Below are positions 1 to 12,588 of a stretch of DNA of 64,000 nt, piece by piece. The position numbers and the translations under genes were made by a program. The notes beneath the pieces were generated by a model. The model saw only the letters and a list, made by a program, of their open reading frames with translations, was not told the origin of the DNA and did not search any database. Each line of letters begins with the position of its first letter. The first letter of the stretch is position 1. Origin of the DNA: Perognathus longimembris pacificus (lineage: Eukaryota > Chordata > Mammalia > Rodentia > Heteromyidae); NCBI RefSeq assembly GCF_023159225.1, contig NC_063177.1:16950673-17014672 (forward strand), read 5' to 3'.

Positions 1-2363
1 AGGGGAGTCAGAAGTCAGGCACTGGTGACTCACGCCTGTAATCCTAGCTACTCAGGAGACTGAGATCTGAGGATCATAGTTCAAAGCCAGTCCAGGAAAG
101 TCTGTGAAAGACTCATCTCCATTTAACCACCAGAAAACTGGAAGTGGCCCTGTGGCTCAAGTGGTAGAGTGCTAGCCTTGAGCTAAAGAGCTCAGGGACA
201 GCTTGCAGGCCCAGAGTTCAAGCCCCATGGCCGACCAAAAAAGAAGAAAGAGGAGTCAGAAGACATTTTGGAGTAATCCCAGCATGTGGGAGGCTGAGGA
301 ATAAGGATCCATGAGTTCAAGGGAAGGCTCAGCTACTAGACACTGTCAAAATACGCCCCCAAGTAAAAGATATTTTTGAGGCTCTGGCACCAAGGCTCTG
401 AGCATTTTCCAGGTGCAATGAAAAAAATAGTCTATTCCCACTTCTGTCAGTTGCCCTCTGCCAGTGGCCAACAATCTTCCTAAAAGATCTCTTAGGAGGT
501 TGCTCTGTGACTGTTACATTCATTCTGTGACCTCAGACCCGAGAGTCACTCTAATTGCTCTATGCTTTATACTCTACCCTAGGAGCTACATGTATTAAGA
601 ATTGCCCTTCCCCAAAAAATGTTTCCCTGGCTTCTAGCAAGCAATGGTTGTTACTTTGGGGGATAATTAGAAATGTGGCTTTTAAACTATGTGTGCGACT
701 CCTTCATGATTGGGAGTGAGAACTGGAAATACAGGCAGAAATGGGGCCTGAAAACCTGGATTTAAATCAGTGTTCCAGCCTCCCTTGCTTTTACCTACAT
801 GGAAGTGTCAGTAGTCAGAAAAATACAAATAATATACCTGTTCATAAAATTATGAAAGAACAATTGCTAGGAAAAGAGTACTCACTGCCCCATTCTGGTT
901 ATGAAGTCCTGGGGTTGACTTTCTGGCTGATTCTGTGTCTTCCACACAGTCACTTCTGTCCTTCCTACAGTTAGTATTTTACACAGTCCTACCCCTACCT
1001 CCTGTGCAGGGCCCCTCCTGCACGGGGAGGGGTGAGTCCAGCAGTGATTGAGAGGCGGAAAAGTTAAGGGGGTTGCTCTCCCTCCTCTCTGCCCATCAGG
1101 ATATGGCTGCTCTGGGCCCACCCCTGACCCGCTGGGTGGAAACAGGAAATATGTGAGACTTGGTGTGTGTTGGGTCTCAGCGCCTGGCTCCATGGCTGAT
1201 AAGAGCCATTGTGTGGCCTCTGGAGATGATCCTGTCCTGACTAGATGTGCTTCCCAGAGGAAGGAAGGAAGCTTTGTAGGCCTTTCCTGGGCGGGAGAAG
1301 CTGTGGGGAGGAAAAGGTGCCCGGGGAAGATCTCTGCCCACCAAACAGTATCGGCTCAGGCTCATTGAACAGCTGCCCCTCCCATGCCAGCCTCTCCCTT
1401 TGGAAAGGTCTATTTCCCCCGCCACTTCCCCATTCTCACTTCCTATAAGGAATGACTGGAGACTGGCGAGCTGAGTCCCAGGCCAGGAAAATGTCAGCTG
1501 TGATTTAGCAACGAGAAAAACAGGAACATTGGGGCGGGGTTTGGAGGAGGGGGGACCTAGGGTACAGTTGAAAAGTAAGTAAAGGGCTAGAAGTACAAAC
1601 CCAAAGAACCCAGGAATTAACCTCTCCAGTGCTGGAGGTGCCAAACCTTCCATTTCTCCTACTCCTACTGTCCCTAACATACACATGCCCAGCATGGCTA
1701 GACCTGACCTTCTAATACTCAAGTAGTGAGGTGGATGATACTCACATGCAGTCCTAGCACTTGGGAGACTCAGGCAGGCGGATCCTTTGAATCCTGAAGT
1801 TCAAGACAACGGTAGGGGAGGGTAACAAAGGAGAGGAAGGGAAGGCATCTTCTGTTCTCTTAGGCAGTCCAATTGTAGGGACATGCCAGGGGAACAGAAC
1901 CTACTAAGAGTTCCTCATTGCTTGGGGGAGGGTATGTCATCTGGCTAGGGGAGTGATCCCTGGGCTCTCCAGCTGATACTAGGCTGGGCAGTGGCAAAGG
2001 CCCAGCCAAGGAGCCACTGGGACAAAGAGGAAAGTCCTCCTACCCTTTGACCTAGAGCTCAGGATCCCCCCATGGGGGACCCACATCAGCTCCTCTGGTT
2101 ACCTGGGACAACAGGCATTTCCTCCATCCTTCAGCCCCTCCCCTTCCTGCCTGAACCCTCCAGCCAAGAGGCCTCTCAATCAGACCTAGACTGTTCCAGC
2201 TGTGTCCTGAGGAGCTGGACCAACCAGATCCCTTGGGGCTGGAGTTGAAGCAGAACCAAGTGAGACCGTAGATTCCTGGCTCCTGAGCGGCCAGTCAGTA
2301 GGCTGCCAGGCAGCTTTTGCTTCATTGCTCAGCGCTCAGAAGGCTGGCTCACCACGGGGCGGA
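1..2363. other. Upstream flank of MYO1C without a recognised gene
   Basis: Begins with a SINE (15-252) and an old B1-like scrap (about 270-340). The rest is apparently unique sequence with no exon I could recognise. By conserved order the 3' end of INPP5K should lie upstream, but I saw no coding match. The last 200-300 bases are presumably promoter and 5' UTR of the nuclear-myosin leader exon. Confidence 0.6.
15..252 (+). mobile_element. B1-Geo composite SINE
   Basis: The 7SL/B1-like left part (cacgcctgtaatcctagcta) is followed by the Geo right monomer (aagtggccctgtggctcaag) and an A-rich tail. Direct repeats gagtcagaag at 5-14 and 253-262 flank it. Confidence 0.8.
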
Positions 2364-2438
2364 ATGGCGCTGCAAGTGGAGCTGATACCCACCGGGGAGA
2401 TCATCCGCGTGGTTCATCCCCACAGACCATGCAAGCTT
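2364..2438 (+). CDS. MYO1C: MYO1C exon 1A, nuclear myosin I leader (residues 1-25)
   Basis: Alternative first coding exon. It starts at an ATG in a GGAATGG context, encodes a peptide beginning MALQVEL and ending HRPCKL, and ends at a GTAAGC donor in phase 0, so it joins exon 2 at ALGSDG. This leader defines isoform A, known as nuclear myosin I, associated with RNA polymerase I and II transcription. The surrounding 2.2-2.5 kb is not CpG rich, unlike the other candidate promoters of this gene. Confidence 0.93.
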
Positions 2439-5400
2439 GTAAGCTGGAATGCTCTGGGCTGGAAGGGTGGCGATATCTCTCTAGGGTCTGGCAGCCCTTT
2501 CCCAGGCATGCCCATCTAGAAGGAGGTGGGCAGGGAGGGTAGGTCTAATTCTTGCCGGATACTAGCTAGATAAGTAGGCCTAAGTGGAAAGGAATAAGGG
2601 ACGAAAGGCTAGTAGAAGTTTTCAAAGCAGAGATCCGGGTTTGAATGCCTCCTCCAGCTCCCTGAAACTCAGAGGACTACCAGACAGTGAACTGTGCCAA
2701 GCAATCAGGTGGCGGGGTTGCTATGGGGTCAGAGGACAAGGGCACGCGAAGTTCCAGGAGCAATGTCCAGTTAATGCGTCTCCTTTCCACCTGGCCTGCG
2801 GGACTGGGACTGCCCAGTTCGGAGAAAGTAGTTTGCACCAAGGAGGCGGATGAAGGCAGAGAGGTTGCTAGAAATGGGGGGAAACTCCCCAGACCTAGCA
2901 CAAGGGATGATCTTGTTTGCGCTGAGGATGCAAAGGGGATTTAGCACGAGGAGCAAAAAGCCCTTCTGGCTGGCGCACCCCGCATTGCAGTGGGCTGGGT
3001 CTTCGGCCGCAGGAGGTGTGTGCGCGCGCATGATCGCGACAATGACGCGCCTGGTCCCGCGCGCTAGTTGAGTGCGGTGTGGGCCTCCGCGGGCGCGGGC
3101 CGGGGCCCGGGCCCGGGCTGTGGCTGGCGGGGCGGGGCTCGAGGGCGCGCGCGCTGGAGCCTGGGCCCAGCCCGGGATGACGACAGGCGGCGGCCCGGCC
3201 CCTGGCGGGCCCTGGGCGGGGACAGCGTGCCGGGGCCACGGACTCCCGAGGCGGCCACGCCGCCCAGCCCGGCCCCCGCCCGCGCACCCGAGGAGCCGAG
3301 CCGGTGGGTACGTGGGGCAGGGAGTACGGCGGGAGACGGCCCCGTAGCCTCGGGAGGCCAGGCGCCAAGCCATACCCGGAGCTACGGTGGGGGTGGCGGG
3401 AGGGTCTCAGGCAGGATTCCGCCGAGGCTATTGACACCCGGGGATCGGCCTGGCCGGTGCGGGGTCCTAAGATCTGGAGGCACCCGGACTTGAGCTGGGG
3501 AGGGGGAGCGCTTACAGCTCCTGCGGGTAACGAGAGGGCGGGGAAGAGCGGCTTGGGGCGCGGGACCCAGGCACTCAGGGCGCCCTTCAGGCTCCTCCCC
3601 AAACCCGCTGGGCGTTTGGGTTCCGGAGAGCCCGCCGAGCCCCGCCCCTTCCCGTCGCCCGCCCGGGGAGGGGGGGCCCCTCGGTGCCTCGGCGCGGCGA
3701 GCGTGAGTGCGGTGGGTGGCTGCTCCCCGGGGAGAGAATGAATGGCGCGCCCTCGTCGGTATTCAGCTCCGACACGCCCCGACCATGCTTGGGCTCCGAG
3801 ATTCATTCATTCATTCACGCAGACACCCATGAGTGGGTCATTCATCTCAGGTGGGTGCCTAGCTGAGCACCCAGGCAGGATGAGAGCAGTCTGGGAGAAA
3901 CTGACAAGGAAACAGACCTTTCGTGCTTGATTTGATAAGGAAAAGGCTGTGTTGGGGGACGTCGGGAAGGGATTCTGGGGGATACCTGAGCTGTGTTCAG
4001 GATGACTAACTGGAGTCAGTGAGGTGGGGAAGCCCTGTGTGCTTGGTGCAAAGGCACAGAAGCTTAGAGAGCCACGTGTGGCAGGTGGCGGTGCAAGCTG
4101 CTCCTGCTGGCTGTGTGTGGTGGTGGTGAGGTGGAGTGAGAAAATGAACTAGAAGAGGGCCACCAGTGAGGGAACTGCGGAGTCCACATGCAAAGGCCTG
4201 ACAAGAAGCAATGGATGTGAAACATCCATTGGGATGCGGTACTTTATAACCCTTCATTCACTCCCTTGACCTGAGATGTCAGAGTTGCATCTAAATATCA
4301 CTGGTTACCATAGGAACATGGACTGGTGGGAGGGAGGCAGCCAGACCAGACCACACCAGGAATGAGGGTGATGACTGCTTCATGTGGAGAGTGGAAGGGG
4401 GATGGCAGGACGTTTAACCAGCTGGAGGTTCCACCCTCTAAGCAAAGAACATTAAATTAAGAGGCAAGGTACTCTACTTTTACTATACCCCTAGGCAGAG
4501 GTCTTGGGCAAGCCAACACCCATAGTTCTGAAGCCACTGTGTATAGTCCTTGATTAGGCCCTGTGAGGGAGCAAGCAGAGTCCCTATTACCCTGCTTTCT
4601 CTGCATGATTCACCCTGAAGTCTGGAATAGCCCTTGATGAGGCAGCTTGAGCTCAGACCTAAGGTTTTGTTTATTATACCAGTACCAGAGCTTGAATTCA
4701 GGGACCTGAGTTCTCACTAGGCTTTCTTGCTTAGAGCTGGTGCTCTACCACTTGAGCCCTGCTTCCAGTCCAGGTTTTTTTTGCTGATAAATTAGACATA
4801 AGTCAGACTTTTCTACCCAAGCTGGCTTCAAACCTCTATCCTCAGATCTCACTCCTGTGTCACTAGGATTACAGTCATGAGCTACCAGCATCCAGCTTCA
4901 TACCTTAGATTTATTTGACAAATGTAAATTGAGCTGAGCATGATGCTACACACCTGTAATTTCAGCACTCCAGAGGTAGGGGCCAGCCCTGGACTACATA
5001 ATGAGACCTTGCCTCAAAAAATACATATGGGGGCTGGGGATATGGCCTAGTGGCGAGAGAGCTTGTCTCGTATACATGAGGCCCTGGGTTCCATTCCCCA
5101 GCACCACATATACAGAAAACGGCCAGAAGTGGCACTGTGGCTCAAGTGGCAGAGTGCTAGCCTTGAGCAAAAAGGAAGCCAGGGACAGTGCTCAGGCCCT
5201 GAGTCCAAGGCCCAGGACTGGCCAAAAAAAAAAAAAAATACATATGTATGTACGTACATACATACAGTAGCTGCTTCATGCCCACCCCTGAGTTGCCAGT
5301 GTGACAGGCTATGATTGTCCCTCCCCTGCCCCAAGAGGCCTCAGTGGAAATCAGCTTGGGGTTGCTGAGAGCAGTCCCTTCAGAGCTGTTATGGCCCTGA

Positions 5401-8400
5401 AGTGGGTCCTGAGCTACATTTGAGGCCCGGGACTTTCCTTCACACCCCCACCCCAGCCCAGAAGTCATTTGGGACAATACCTGAACCACAGTTGATCCTG
5501 GTGAGGCCCAGTACCTATTCTCTGTGGTTCTAGTGAACCCTTCCCCAGGTAGAGGACCCAAAGGTCCTTTGAGAAGAAAGTCTTCCGTCATTTTATAGAC
5601 AGCAGTTTTGCCCTAGCTTGAAGCCAGCTCTTAGAAGGCCTTGGCCTGTTCCCTAGTTTCCATTCTTAAGTCCTACACATCAATACACACACAACATACA
5701 CAAGGCCTTTTGCCGGGCATAGAGGAACTGTCACAACCTACTGTGGTACCTGCTAGCACACAGAAGGGCTCAGGACAGCCCTGTAAAGTGGGTTTCTGTC
5801 TCATTCTTATAAGTCTAGAGATCCTGAACAAGTCACTTCACCTACCAAGACTCAGTTTCTCCCTCTAAAATGGAGTTTTAATACAGGCACCATAGCTTGA
5901 CTGGGTCATTGAAGGGAAGGCAGGTAGCTCACGCTTGTAATCCTAACTACTCAGGAGGCTGAGATCTGAGAATCTTAGTTCTAGGCCAGAGGAGAAAGTC
6001 TATGACATAGACTCTTAATCTCCAATAAACTACTCAGAAAAAGCCAGAAATGGAGCTGTGGCTCAAGTAGTAGAGTGCTCGCCTTGAGCAAAAAGCAGCT
6101 CAGGGGCAGCACCCAGGCCTTGGGTTCAAGCCCCAGGACCGGCAAAAAGGGAAAAGAAAGTGCCAAGAATTCAGGAAGCGCCTGGCGCTGGCGTCCTGGT
6201 CGCTGTGACTTCACACCCTTGGCTCCCACTTCTCTACCCGTCCTCGGGGCTGGTGCTCTGTCTGGTGAGGTGGAGCAGGCCTGGGAGGGTTGCTGGGGCT
6301 GTGGCCGGGCTGAGGCTCACGGGGTGGCCACGCCGCCCCCTCCTTCCGCTGCCGGGCGGCGGCTGCGGGGGCGCCGGCGGGCATCCCGGGAATGCAGTGC
6401 TGCGCCCCGGCTCGGGACTGGGGGAAGCCCGCCCGACCCCTCCGCCCCTTCGCTAGCGGATTCCCCTCATTCCAGCCGCTTGACGCGGCCGGGCGGGGCG
6501 GGGCGGGGCGGGGCAAGCACGCCAGCCGCGAAGCCCCGCCTCGTTTTCCAGCCCGCCCCACCCCCCGCCGCGCCCTGAGGAAGGCCAACCCCGGACCCAC
6601 TCCCCCTCATCTTCTAAAGCTCTCCACCCCTGGGAGGACTGCAGGCCCTAGCTCTCACCACTCCCTGCTGGAGTTCAAACTTGGGGGGGGGGGCACCGCA
6701 GAGGGTGACCCTGCCCCTAACCTACCTCCCCCTCCCGTGCATCTCCCAGCTGCAGCCCCCTGCACCTGGTTCTCTCACCCTCTCCGGAGGGCTCCGTCTC
6801 CCAGCTGCCGCCCCCACGCAGGGTCCCCCGGGCCGTGTCTCTGGCCGAGCTGTTGTTCTTGAAGTAATGAGCCTTCCCCCAGAGGCTTCAGCCTGCACCT
6901 GCTGCAATGCCCCCCCCCCTTTCCCCCAGGGAGCCCGGGCCTGAGGGTAGGGAGCGCCAGGGCTTTGGCTCCTGGCTCAGCTTTGCTTTCCTAGGACAAG
7001 TCAGCGTCCTCAGTGACCTTTGCACCTCAGTTTCCTTACCTGTCAGGTGAGGGTCAGGTAAAGTACCTGAAAAAGCTTTGTAACTAGCAGGCACATGGGG
7101 TGGGGGTGACATGACCCAATTACCCCAAGCAAATGTGAAATGAGTGTTAGAGAAAAGAAGGAAGGGGAAACGGTGTAATGGTTTTGAGGGCCTGCCAGAG
7201 GCCTTCGTGCTTAATCTCAGGCTACCCAACAAACTGGCCTCATTGTAAGGATGAGGAACAGACTGAGAAGTGACTTGCTCATAGTTGTGCATATTGCTAG
7301 TAAGAAAAAGCCAAGGCAATAACCATTACCATCCCACCAGCTGTGGGATTTGAGCTACTCTGCACCCAGAGGCCAAAGGAAGGCTGGTGCTTCCAGAGAG
7401 CCCAATGCAGGTGCACCAGCTGGAGGATAGTTTGGAAAGAGAGCAATGACCTGCAAGAAGATGGCCTCCTCCAGAAGGGAGAAAGAGAGAAGAGGCCTCT
7501 GGGGGTCAGAAGCCTGAGAAGGATGTCTAGGTTGGAGAATGGTATAGGCTACAGATGCCCGGGAGGATCAGATGCTGCTAATAGAAAACTGAGGCCTCCC
7601 AGTTGAAGCCAGAAGACGCTGCCTTAAGCAAAGGTACCCAGTGGCCTCCTGTCCCTGGAGAGTGAATGCCACGAAGGAAAGGGCCCAACGAGATTTTCTT
7701 CTCCGGAGTGATGGCCCCACACTTCGGTAGGACCGAGGCAGGAGAACCTCAAGTTCAAAGCTAACCTAGGCTACTTAGTGAGATGGGGAGCAGAGAGGGA
7801 GAAGCCTGGCCTATGCCTGTATTCCTAGCTGCTCAGGAAGCTGAGATCTGATGATCACGGTTCGAAGTCAGCTTGGACAGGAAAGTCCATTAAGGATCTT
7901 ACCTCCAATTAAGCACCAAACGCCAGAAGTGGAGTTGTGGGTCAAGTGGCAGAGCCCTAGCCTTGAGCAATAAAGCTGCGGGACAGTGCTCAGGCCCTGA
8001 GTTCAAGTCCCAGTACTGGCACACACACACTAAGATTTTTCTGGAGCTTAAAGGCTTGGCCCGGCCCACACTGTGTGTTTGGGGTGGACAGTGTCCCCAA
8101 CGGAGGCTCCGCCCGCACAGGCACCCGGCCGTATTTGGACATTTCGTTCTATTTTTAACTTTCCCGGGAGTCGAGGCTGGTGGGGGGGGGGGGAGGGAAG
8201 TCGTACTTCCTCTGGGACCCACGGGCCTCAGCCCTCGTCCCACGCCGGGCCGGGCCGCGTGGAGGGTAGACACTAGCCCGGAAGTGAGTTCCGGGCCGGT
8301 GTAGACGCGGCGGCCGAGCGGGTTCCGGGGCCCCACCCGGGAACTTAACGACGTCCCCCCCTCCTGGAAAACCTGACTCGGGCGGAGCCCCGGCCCGGCG

Positions 8401-11400
8401 GGGAGCCCGCCCCCTCCGGTCGTCGCCCCCCCCCCCCCCCCCGCCACTACTCCGCGGCTCCCCAGTGCTCCCCGCCCCGGCCGGCCAGCCGGAGCCCGAT
8501 CCGAGCGGCGCGGCCGAGGTGGCGGCCTCGCGCCCTAGGGCGCGCGCGGGGACGGGGCGGAGTGGGGCGGGCCGGCCCCTCCCTCGCTGACGCCGCCGCC
8601 GAACCCCGGACACACGGAGCGGGCGGCAGAGCCCAGCGGAGCCGAGCGGGGCGGCGGGCCGACTCGGCAGGATGCGCTACCGGGCGTCGGTGAGCGGGGC
8701 TGGCGGGCAGGGCGGGGGTCCCGGGCGCCCCTCCCCGACTCCGGGCGCCGCCCAGGAATTTCGGGTGGTAGAACGTCTGGGAAAGTTTCACTGGAGCGGG
8801 GAGGCCGAGGCGTGGCTGGGCCGCGGCCCGGCTCGGACCCGGGGTGGAACGAGAGGTCCTGGGAAAGGCGGAGAGCACTGGGACCCCGCACCCCTAACGG
8901 AGGGGCGGGGACTGCCGCCGTCCCGGCCGCCGTCCGGGGTGGGATGGAGGCAGGGGTGAGAGAGGCAGGCCCCCATGCTCAGAGGGGCTTCACTGCCAGA
9001 GATCGGAGGAGTCTTACACCCCCGCATCCCCCACCTTCCTCTCCTCTGACCCTTGGCACTCGTAGTGTCAGGTTTCTAGAGCCTTCTGACCCTCTTTGAA
9101 GAGGAATCTCAGCCCTAGGTTTGGAACGAGGGTCTTGCTAAGGCTCTGTGCCTCCCACCCTCCAGTGACAACTGGGCTTTTCTTGGTAATAGCCCCACCT
9201 CCCGGGACTGCCCAGGACTCTCAGTGGAGGAGGCGTCTGGGGAGCCCAGCCGCTGGAGGGGAGGGAGTGGCCCCAGCTATGGGAGGGTAGGCAGGTCTCC
9301 TCCTTCTGGGGTGGGTATCAACTCCAGCTGGGGCAGGAGGGCCCCCTAGGGAAAACCCTCTCTCTGCTGGGTAGCTCTGGCTAGGTCCCTAAACAACTCC
9401 ACCCCTGGAGATTTTGAGAGCGTGAGAGCTGGAAAAGTGTGTCTGCAGAATTCACGCTGAGCCATTTGTCCTTCAAAGCACCTGTCACATGTGGCTGGAG
9501 GTAAGGGACTAACTCAGCTCCTCCCCCCTGAGGGGGAAGCAGCCCTGAGAAAGAAGGGGGGATTTGTCCAAGGTCGATATGGCATTCTTTCTACCACCCA
9601 AGGAGTTCCCTCTCAGCACCCACCTCTTTCTGCACAAAACCAGCACCTTCCTGGATTCCATGGCTTTGTGCCCATATCCAGTAGCCCCAGGTGCTCATGA
9701 GAGTGGTGTGTAGGTCGCTTGTGTCCTCTGTGGCTTCTGCAAGCTTTCTGTGACCTGGGCCTTCCAAGCCCAGCTGTGTCCACCTGCCACTGCCTTCCAT
9801 AGCCTGCAGGCATGGGAGGAGACGTGGCCTTACCTGGTTGCCTTCCCTTCCCTCCTGGTTCTCACTTCCCCATACACTCCACAGGCCCTGGGCAGTGACG
9901 GAGTGCGGGTAACCATGGAGAGCGCCCTGACTGCCCGCGACCGGGTAGGGGTGCAGGATTTTGTGCTGTTGGAAAACTTCACCAGCGAAGCTGCCTTCAT
10001 TGAGAACCTGAGGCGGCGTTTCCGAGAGAACCTCATTTATGTGAGGCCAAGTCGGGAGTTGGGGCTGCTGAGTTGAGGGGGGGAGGGAGGAGGCACCCAG
10101 GGCCTCTGAGACAAATTTCTGACCTCTCTTTCCCAACTTCCAGACCTATATTGGTCCTGTCCTGGTCTCTGTCAACCCCTACCGGGATCTACAGATTTAT
10201 AGCCGACAGCATATGGAACGCTACCGTGGTGTCAGCTTCTACGAAGTGCCACCCCACTTGTAAGTGACTTGTTACTCTCTCAGGAGGGGCCCACCCTCCC
10301 TATCTGAGTGCTCTAAAAAGATCAGCTCCATCCAAGTAGGATCCTCAGCTCCCACCCTAGCTCACAGGTACAGTTTATTCTTTCAGTTCTATCTAGGCAT
10401 AGCCCTCTAACCTTAATGACCTTCTGATGCCCACCCAGGAGGACCTCCCAACCCTACCTCTGAGTGCCCCCAATTTTCATCTGATCTCCAACACCTGGAG
10501 CAGTCCTTGCCCCCTTGGATCTGACCATGACCCCATCCAATCACACAAGGTCTCCCTTGGTCCATGCCATAATGCCCATTCATTTTAGGTTATGCCCTAT
10601 TTCCACCCACGAGAGAAAAACAATGAGATATGGGCATGCCCCCTCCCCCCATCCTCCCTATGAGGCTCTACCATCTGCAGCACTTGGCCCCTCACCACCA
10701 AACTCACTGACAAGCCTCTGCCTCAGGTTTGCAGTGGCTGACACTGTGTATCGAGCATTGCGCACGGAGCGCCGAGACCAAGCTGTAATGATCTCTGGAG
10801 AGAGTGGGGCTGGCAAGACAGAGGCTACGAAGAGGCTGCTGCAATTCTATGCAGAGACCTGTCCAGCCCCTGAGCGGGGTGGCGCGGTGCGGGATCGGCT
10901 ACTGCAGAGCAACCCAGTGCTAGAGGTGACAAGACAGCAGCATCTGAGGGGAGGGTGGGACTGGGTGAGAATGCCAGGCATCCTTCATACCTCCAACCCC
11001 TCCTAGGCCTTTGGAAATGCCAAGACTCTCCGGAATGATAACTCCAGCCGGTTCGGGAAATATATGGATGTGCAATTTGACTTCAAGGTACCTATGGGTA
11101 CATGGGGCAGAGGGAGGAGTTTCCCATTCAATAGGCTCAATATTTGATGAGCAACTACTATGTGCTGTGTACTGTAACAGATATTGCTTGTATAGCAGGA
11201 AACCAAACCAAACAGATAAAAGTCCTTACTCGGGCTGGGAATATGGCCTAGTGGTAGAGAGCTTGTCTCGTATACATGAAGCCCTGAGTTCGATTCCTCA
11301 GCACCATATATAGAGAAAAAGCCAGAAGTGGCGCTGTGGCTCAAGTGGTAGAATGCTAGATTTGAGCAAAAAGAAGCCGGGACAGTGCTCAGGCCCTTAG

Positions 11401-12534
11401 TTCAAGCCCCAGGACTGGCCAAAGGAAAAAAAAAAGTCTGTACTCCTAGGGCAATAGATAATAAACAGAAAAATAACAATTTAGGCAAAGGTGAGGGACA
11501 ATTTCATTTTTACATTTTTTATTATTATTTTAGATAGTAGCTTGCCTGTAACTGAAGTGAGTCTCAAGCTCCTAATCTTTTGCCTCTTTCATCTAAATAG
11601 CTAGGATTCGAGACCTGTGCCACCACATCCAGCTCTGTCTGCAATTTTGAATAAAGCAGATAAAGTAGGCCTTGCTGAGAAGTGACATTTCAGTAAAACT
11701 TTGGAGACAGAGGAACACGTAGAGCAGATGAGAATGACCAGAGAAAGAGTGCTTGATGTAGTCAAGGACAAGAAGCCTAGAGTGCCTGGAGAAGAAAGCA
11801 AGGAGCAGAAGAGCAGGAAAGGAGGCCAGATGGGGCCAGCCCTTTTGGGCCTTTGCAGCATTTTTTTCATTGCTTTGGGCTGAGGATTGAACCTCTGGGT
11901 CTCCCATATGCTAAGCACATGGTCCACCACTAAGCTCCACCCCCATCCCTGAAAGAACTTTTTAAAAACTGAGTGGCTGGGGGTTATCAGAAGGTTTTGA
12001 ATAGACCTGTGTTATGATCCAACTTTCCAGATTGAAAGGTCACTCTTGTGGCTTTGTTGGGAGTTGATGGTGGGGGAACTAAGCCAAGCAGGGAAACCGG
12101 TTAGGAGACTGATGTAATAATGTAGGTGACAGATGACAGTGGCTCAGACCAGTGGTGGCAGTGGACATGGTGAGTAGTCATTGGAATCTAGATGATTTGA
12201 AAGTTAGCATGTCAGGATAGAGTTTTTGGATGTAGGAAATGGAAGACAAGAACGCTTATAGGATGAGCCGGGCATGGTGGCACCCACCTATAATCCCAGC
12301 ACCCAGCAGTGAAACTAAAATAAAAGCAGCAGCAGCAGAAACAGCATCTGGATGCTGGTGGCCCATGAATATAATCCTAGCAACTCAGGAGGCTGAGATC
12401 AGAAGATCGAAATTTAAAGCCAGTCCAAGCAGAACTGGTGGCGCACCAGCTGTAAGCAAAAAACAAAACAAAACAAAAAAAAACAAAAAAATGAAGGAGT
12501 GGTACCCAGCCCCTGAGCCTAAGCCCCAGTACCA

Positions 12535-12588
<54 letters not shown>

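Noticed and set aside
1177..1722. Minus-strand open frame of 181 codons upstream of MYO1C
   Set aside because: No family resemblance, no splice or promoter context, low-complexity composition; treated as chance.
1..2300. Expected 3' end of INPP5K
   Set aside because: Gene order predicts it nearby, but I could not recognise any coding exon; its end probably lies before the window.
2895..3806. Long open frame (about 303 codons) on the minus strand of CpG island 1
   Set aside because: Arg/Pro/Gly/Ala-rich translation of GC-rich DNA with no recognisable domain; long open frames are expected by chance where stop codons are rare.
8155..8878. Several minus-strand open frames over CpG island 3
   Set aside because: GC-rich shadows around the isoform B promoter; overlapping frames in all phases argue for composition, not coding.
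9591..10136. Minus-strand open frame over MYO1C exon 2
   Set aside because: Antisense shadow of a real coding exon; no independent evidence.
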